A stretch of DNA of 52,615 nucleotides. Source: an uncultured Dysosmobacter sp. Lineage in GTDB: Bacteria > Bacillota > Clostridia > Oscillospirales > Oscillospiraceae. How positions within the stretch are numbered: the stretch's first letter is position 1; each line of letters opens with the position of its first letter. A program made the position numbers and the translations under genes. The notes under the pieces were generated by a model, which saw nothing but the letters and a program-made list of their open reading frames with translations, made no database searches and was not told the origin of the DNA. The stretch lies in assembly GCA_934563745.1 (NCBI GenBank), contig CAKTHE010000017.1, positions 1-52,615 of the forward strand, given 5' to 3'. Positions 50,398-52,615 of the stretch are shown piece after piece.

Positions 50398-52002
50398 TCA
50401 CATAGTCCCCAACACCTGGTATACCTTGAGTGCCAGAGCAATATCCTGAGCATTCTGCGCTTTGTCCAGTTCCTTGTTCAGCAGTTTTTCTGCCAGATGA
50501 TAGCGATAGCGCACGGTGTTGTAATGAACGAACAGGTCGGCGGCAGCCGCCTTCAGGTTCCCGCCATGATCCATCACGCTTTCCAGAGTCTCCACCAGGT
50601 TGGCCTGGTGCTTTTGATCGTACTGGATCAGCGGGCCGATGGTATCCTGACAAAACTCCATCAGATCCTGCTGATTGTTGGCGCTGTTGATGATCCGGTA
50701 AACCCCCAGATCCCGAAAACGGGTCAGTCCGCCCCGCTTCATCCTCTGGGCCAGCTTCAGCGTATATCGGGCCTCCCGATAACACTTCGGCAGATCCTTC
50801 AGGGACGGTGCCTCCCGGGACAGCGCCAGATAGCAGCGCTCAACCTTCAAATCCCGCAGAATCTCCACGATTCGGGCCGCAATAGAGTCCATTTTCCCCA
50901 GGGCCGCCTGCGGGAAGAACACCAGCAAAGACGCCTGGCTCTCCGCCCAGAAGACAGGCCGCAGCTCCGGATTCTGGTTGGGAAAATACTCCCATTCTAT
51001 CTTCTTCTGCAACAGATCCAAAAGCTCCTGCCGGTCATGGAAGCCCGCAGGCAGCGGCGTCTGCACCAGCAGCAGCATCAGCGGAAACGTCAGCTCCCAT
51101 TTCAAAAGGCGGGCCCGCAGAACAGCGATCTCCTCTTCGCCGATGGAGCCGTAGATCAGATCGTAGGCAAACGCCTCCCGGTTTCTGTGTTCCCGGTTTT
51201 CCATCACAATCCGGTGCTGGCCCATAATTCGGAACACAATGGCAAACTGCTGCAGGGTGATCAATTCGATTTGGCTCAATTCCACAGGCTTTTGATCCTG
51301 CAGGATCATATAGCCGATCTCCTCCGCGCCGTAACGCACCCGGTAAACGGCCGCATAGCCGCCGGGCACACTCAGGTGCAGCAGGTCGCTGTCGTCGCGG
51401 GGCTGGCGCAGCCGCTCCCGGATTTCCGTCAGTGGTAGGGGCTCTGCTCCGGTCGGAGGCTGCGCCGCCACCTGGTCCAAATGCTGATCCAGCAGTAGCA
51501 CCGGTCGCCCCAGGATCTCAGCCAGAATCCGGGCCAGATCGTTGTGATCCTCCCCGCGCAGGAGAATTTCCATCAGTTTACCGTGAATATAATTCCGATG
51601 CTCCAGTTCCATATTCTTCTGGTGGATGCTGGCCTTCAGAAAGCCGTTGATCTGCATGGAAAAATTGCTGTTGGCCGGCAGCACTACAACCGGAAATCCC
51701 GCTTCGTTCGCCTGCTGCAGCAGCTCCTGCGGAAGATCGCTGACATAGCGGTTCAGCTTGATGCCGATCCCGCTCAGGTGCGCCGCATCCAGGCGGCCGA
51801 TCAGGCGCTTCAATTCTTCTGGGCGGTCGGAAAAGGGGTACAAGGTTGAAAGAAGAAAATCCCCGGGCCGGACATAATCCTCAATATCCGGCACTTCCAT
51901 AACCGACAGATCCTCTATCGTCCGATCCAGCCCCGCCTGCCCCGCAATCACGGTTGCGTCTGAAAAATCAGGAAGCCTAAGCAAATCTCCTACTCGAAAC
52001 AT
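50398..52002 (-). CDS. PucR-family transcriptional regulator
   Basis: A 534-residue regulator. The N-terminal PucR domain (about 1-125: VMEVPDIEDYVRPGDFLLS, IGIKLNRYV) likely senses the ligand; a middle region (about 285-420) has the CdaR/GGDEF-like fold; the C-terminal helix-turn-helix (about 475-530) reads LESVMDHGGNLKAAAADLF and VHYNTVRYRYHLAEKLL. PucR proteins control purine, ureide and related nitrogen catabolism, which agrees with the neighbouring operon. GGGAGG precedes the ATG. Confidence 0.92.
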   Translation of the reverse strand: MFRVGDLLRLPDFSDATVIAGQAGLDRTIEDLSVMEVPDIEDYVRPGDFLLSTLYPFSDRPEELKRLIGRLDAAHLSGIGIKLNRYVSDLPQELLQQANEAGFPVVVLPANSNFSMQINGFLKASIHQKNMELEHRNYIHGKLMEILLRGEDHNDLARILAEILGRPVLLLDQHLDQVAAQPPTGAEPLPLTEIRERLRQPRDDSDLLHLSVPGGYAAVYRVRYGAEEIGYMILQDQKPVELSQIELITLQQFAIVFRIMGQHRIVMENREHRNREAFAYDLIYGSIGEEEIAVLRARLLKWELTFPLMLLLVQTPLPAGFHDRQELLDLLQKKIEWEYFPNQNPELRPVFWAESQASLLVFFPQAALGKMDSIAARIVEILRDLKVERCYLALSREAPSLKDLPKCYREARYTLKLAQRMKRGGLTRFRDLGVYRIINSANNQQDLMEFCQDTIGPLIQYDQKHQANLVETLESVMDHGGNLKAAAADLFVHYNTVRYRYHLAEKLLNKELDKAQNAQDIALALKVYQVLGTM

Positions 52003-52060
52003 TCCGGATCCTCCCTTCCCAGCCGGTTTTATGCGCAGGACGCAAACGCTGGTCGGGTGC

Positions 52061-52090
52061 AGTATACCACAGATTGCTCTTCGGGGGCAA
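52061..52090 (-). promoter_or_regulatory. PucR gene promoter
   Basis: On the minus strand TTGCCC (52090-52085), an 18-bp spacer and TATACT (52066-52061). The -35 lies in a small hairpin right after the T run of the candidate RNA at 52097. Confidence 0.6.
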
Positions 52091-52096
52091 TCCCCG

Positions 52097-52241
52097 AAAA
52101 AAGCGGGCTCCGCTTTCGGGGTCCAAGCCTCCGGCCATACAGCTCCCCGCTAAGAGGGCGAAAGGGTTTGCATAGCCGTACTTCAAGACCTCACCGAAAG
52201 CAGGGCAGATTTTTGTGATTTAAAAGTTTTCCGCTGCCCGC
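52097..52241 (-). ncRNA. Candidate structured RNA with terminator
   Basis: Nested pairing on the minus strand: outer GCGGGC/GCCCGC (52241-52236 with 52108-52103), inner GCTTTCGG/CCGAAAGC (52201-52194 with 52119-52112), then GGTC/GACC and a 7-bp GUACGGC/GCUGUAU helix closing an apical stem. Six T residues follow directly (52102-52097). A large unpaired A/T-rich internal loop sits on the 5' side only. A long hairpin with an open internal bulge recalls 6S RNA, but I cannot confirm the family, and the 5' end and promoter are unclear. Confidence 0.45.
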
Positions 52242-52317
52242 AAGCAAGCTTTTTCCGATCTTTGTCGGCCAATGATCAAATGAAACCATCCTCCCGTCCG
52301 GACCGGTTGGTAAAAAG

Positions 52318-52345
52318 AAAGACACGACCAAAGTCGTGTCTTTTT
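52318..52345. terminator. Bidirectional hairpin terminator
   Basis: An 11-bp perfect stem (52318-52328 with 52333-52343), CAAA loop and T runs on both strands. The transcript it ends is not clear. Confidence 0.75.
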
Positions 52346-52347
52346 CT

Positions 52348-52508
52348 CGTTTCGTCTTTTTCCTGGTGTATCCGGATCCATGTCATCCTAAATCCGGGGC
52401 ACTGCGCCTTTGAGGCGGCGCTTGTCTACAGCAAAGCCTTGTGCCAGACGATCCGCTGCGCCTGTGCAGAACCAATCCCCGATTATGCAGCGAAGAATAT
52501 AAGCAAAA
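52348..52508. other. Intergenic stretch, nothing recognised
   Basis: Between two terminators. A frame of about 40 codons is open on the minus strand but has no start codon with a binding site; I see no gene or RNA here. Confidence 0.4.
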
Positions 52509-52510
52509 AA

Positions 52511-52541
52511 ACAAAAGCACCGCTGTGCGGTGCTTTTGTTT
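52511..52541 (-). terminator. tRNA-Thr terminator
   Basis: A 13-bp stem (ACAAAAGCACCGC with its complement) and a T-rich tail on the minus strand, immediately after the tRNA 3' end. Confidence 0.85.
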
Positions 52542-52542
52542 T

Positions 52543-52615
<73 letters not shown>

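Noticed and set aside
51977..52186. A 69-codon minus-strand frame overlapping the PucR start
   Set aside because: It covers the PucR promoter and the candidate structured RNA and has no convincing protein features.

Overview
The window looks like chromosomal DNA of a GC-rich, spore-forming, anaerobic Gram-positive gut bacterium (Clostridia, most like Oscillospiraceae). The grounds are Firmicute-style strong ribosome binding sites, sigma-A promoters with 16-18 bp spacers, a CIRCE element, a SpoIIE phosphatase, a rimP-nusA-ylxR-ylxQ-infB-rbfA-nrnA-truB-ribF operon, an S-layer-homology surface protein and heavy use of GC-ending codons. The species assignment is inference. I see no insertion sequence, prophage or CRISPR array.

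Layout. 1-4.8 kb: a ribbon-helix-helix protein in an apparent operon with clpB, then an hsp20 gene read the other way from a promoter overlapped by a CIRCE element. 4.9-7.0 kb: a secreted or anchored SGNH hydrolase and a nucleotidyltransferase. 7.1-9.1 kb: a Fur-family repressor with a perfect palindromic operator and a metal ABC transporter (ATPase and permease, no binding protein). 9.1-10.6 kb: a SigV-like ECF sigma factor with an overlapping RsiV-like anti-sigma gene and a candidate self-regulated promoter. 10.7-19.5 kb: the ribosome-maturation, transcription and translation-initiation operon. 19.6-22.9 kb: a small tail-anchored protein, spoIIE, and a queT-like transporter behind a long, attenuator-like leader. 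22.9-30.4 kb: a 2386-residue secreted protein with SLH anchor and a small DUF2442-like protein. 30.6-33.0 kb: dusB with a second ECF sigma/anti-sigma pair. 33.2-34.4 kb: rpsF-ssb-rpsR. 34.4-41.3 kb: single genes, including a flavin-type oxidase-fold protein, a pyruvyltransferase/FrhB fusion, a dCMP deaminase, an XdhC-like protein, a lipid-linked oligosaccharide flippase and a small heavy-metal-binding protein.

The most distinctive region is 41.4-52.0 kb. A PucR-type regulator stands next to a seven-gene operon: NCS2-like permease, isochorismatase-fold cysteine hydrolase resembling biuret hydrolase, second NCS2-like permease, DUF2877 protein (AllH-like), FdrA (AllF-like), DUF1116 protein (AllG-like) and carbamate kinase. 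The last four match the oxamate carbamoyltransferase plus carbamate kinase module, which converts a ureido compound to carbamoyl phosphate and then ATP, CO2 and ammonia. No allantoin-pathway enzymes are present. I infer a phosphorolytic, ATP-yielding pathway for a small ureide or amide; biuret via allophanate is one chemically sensible hypothesis.

The right end carries a candidate structured RNA and a tRNA-Thr(GGT) cut by the window edge.
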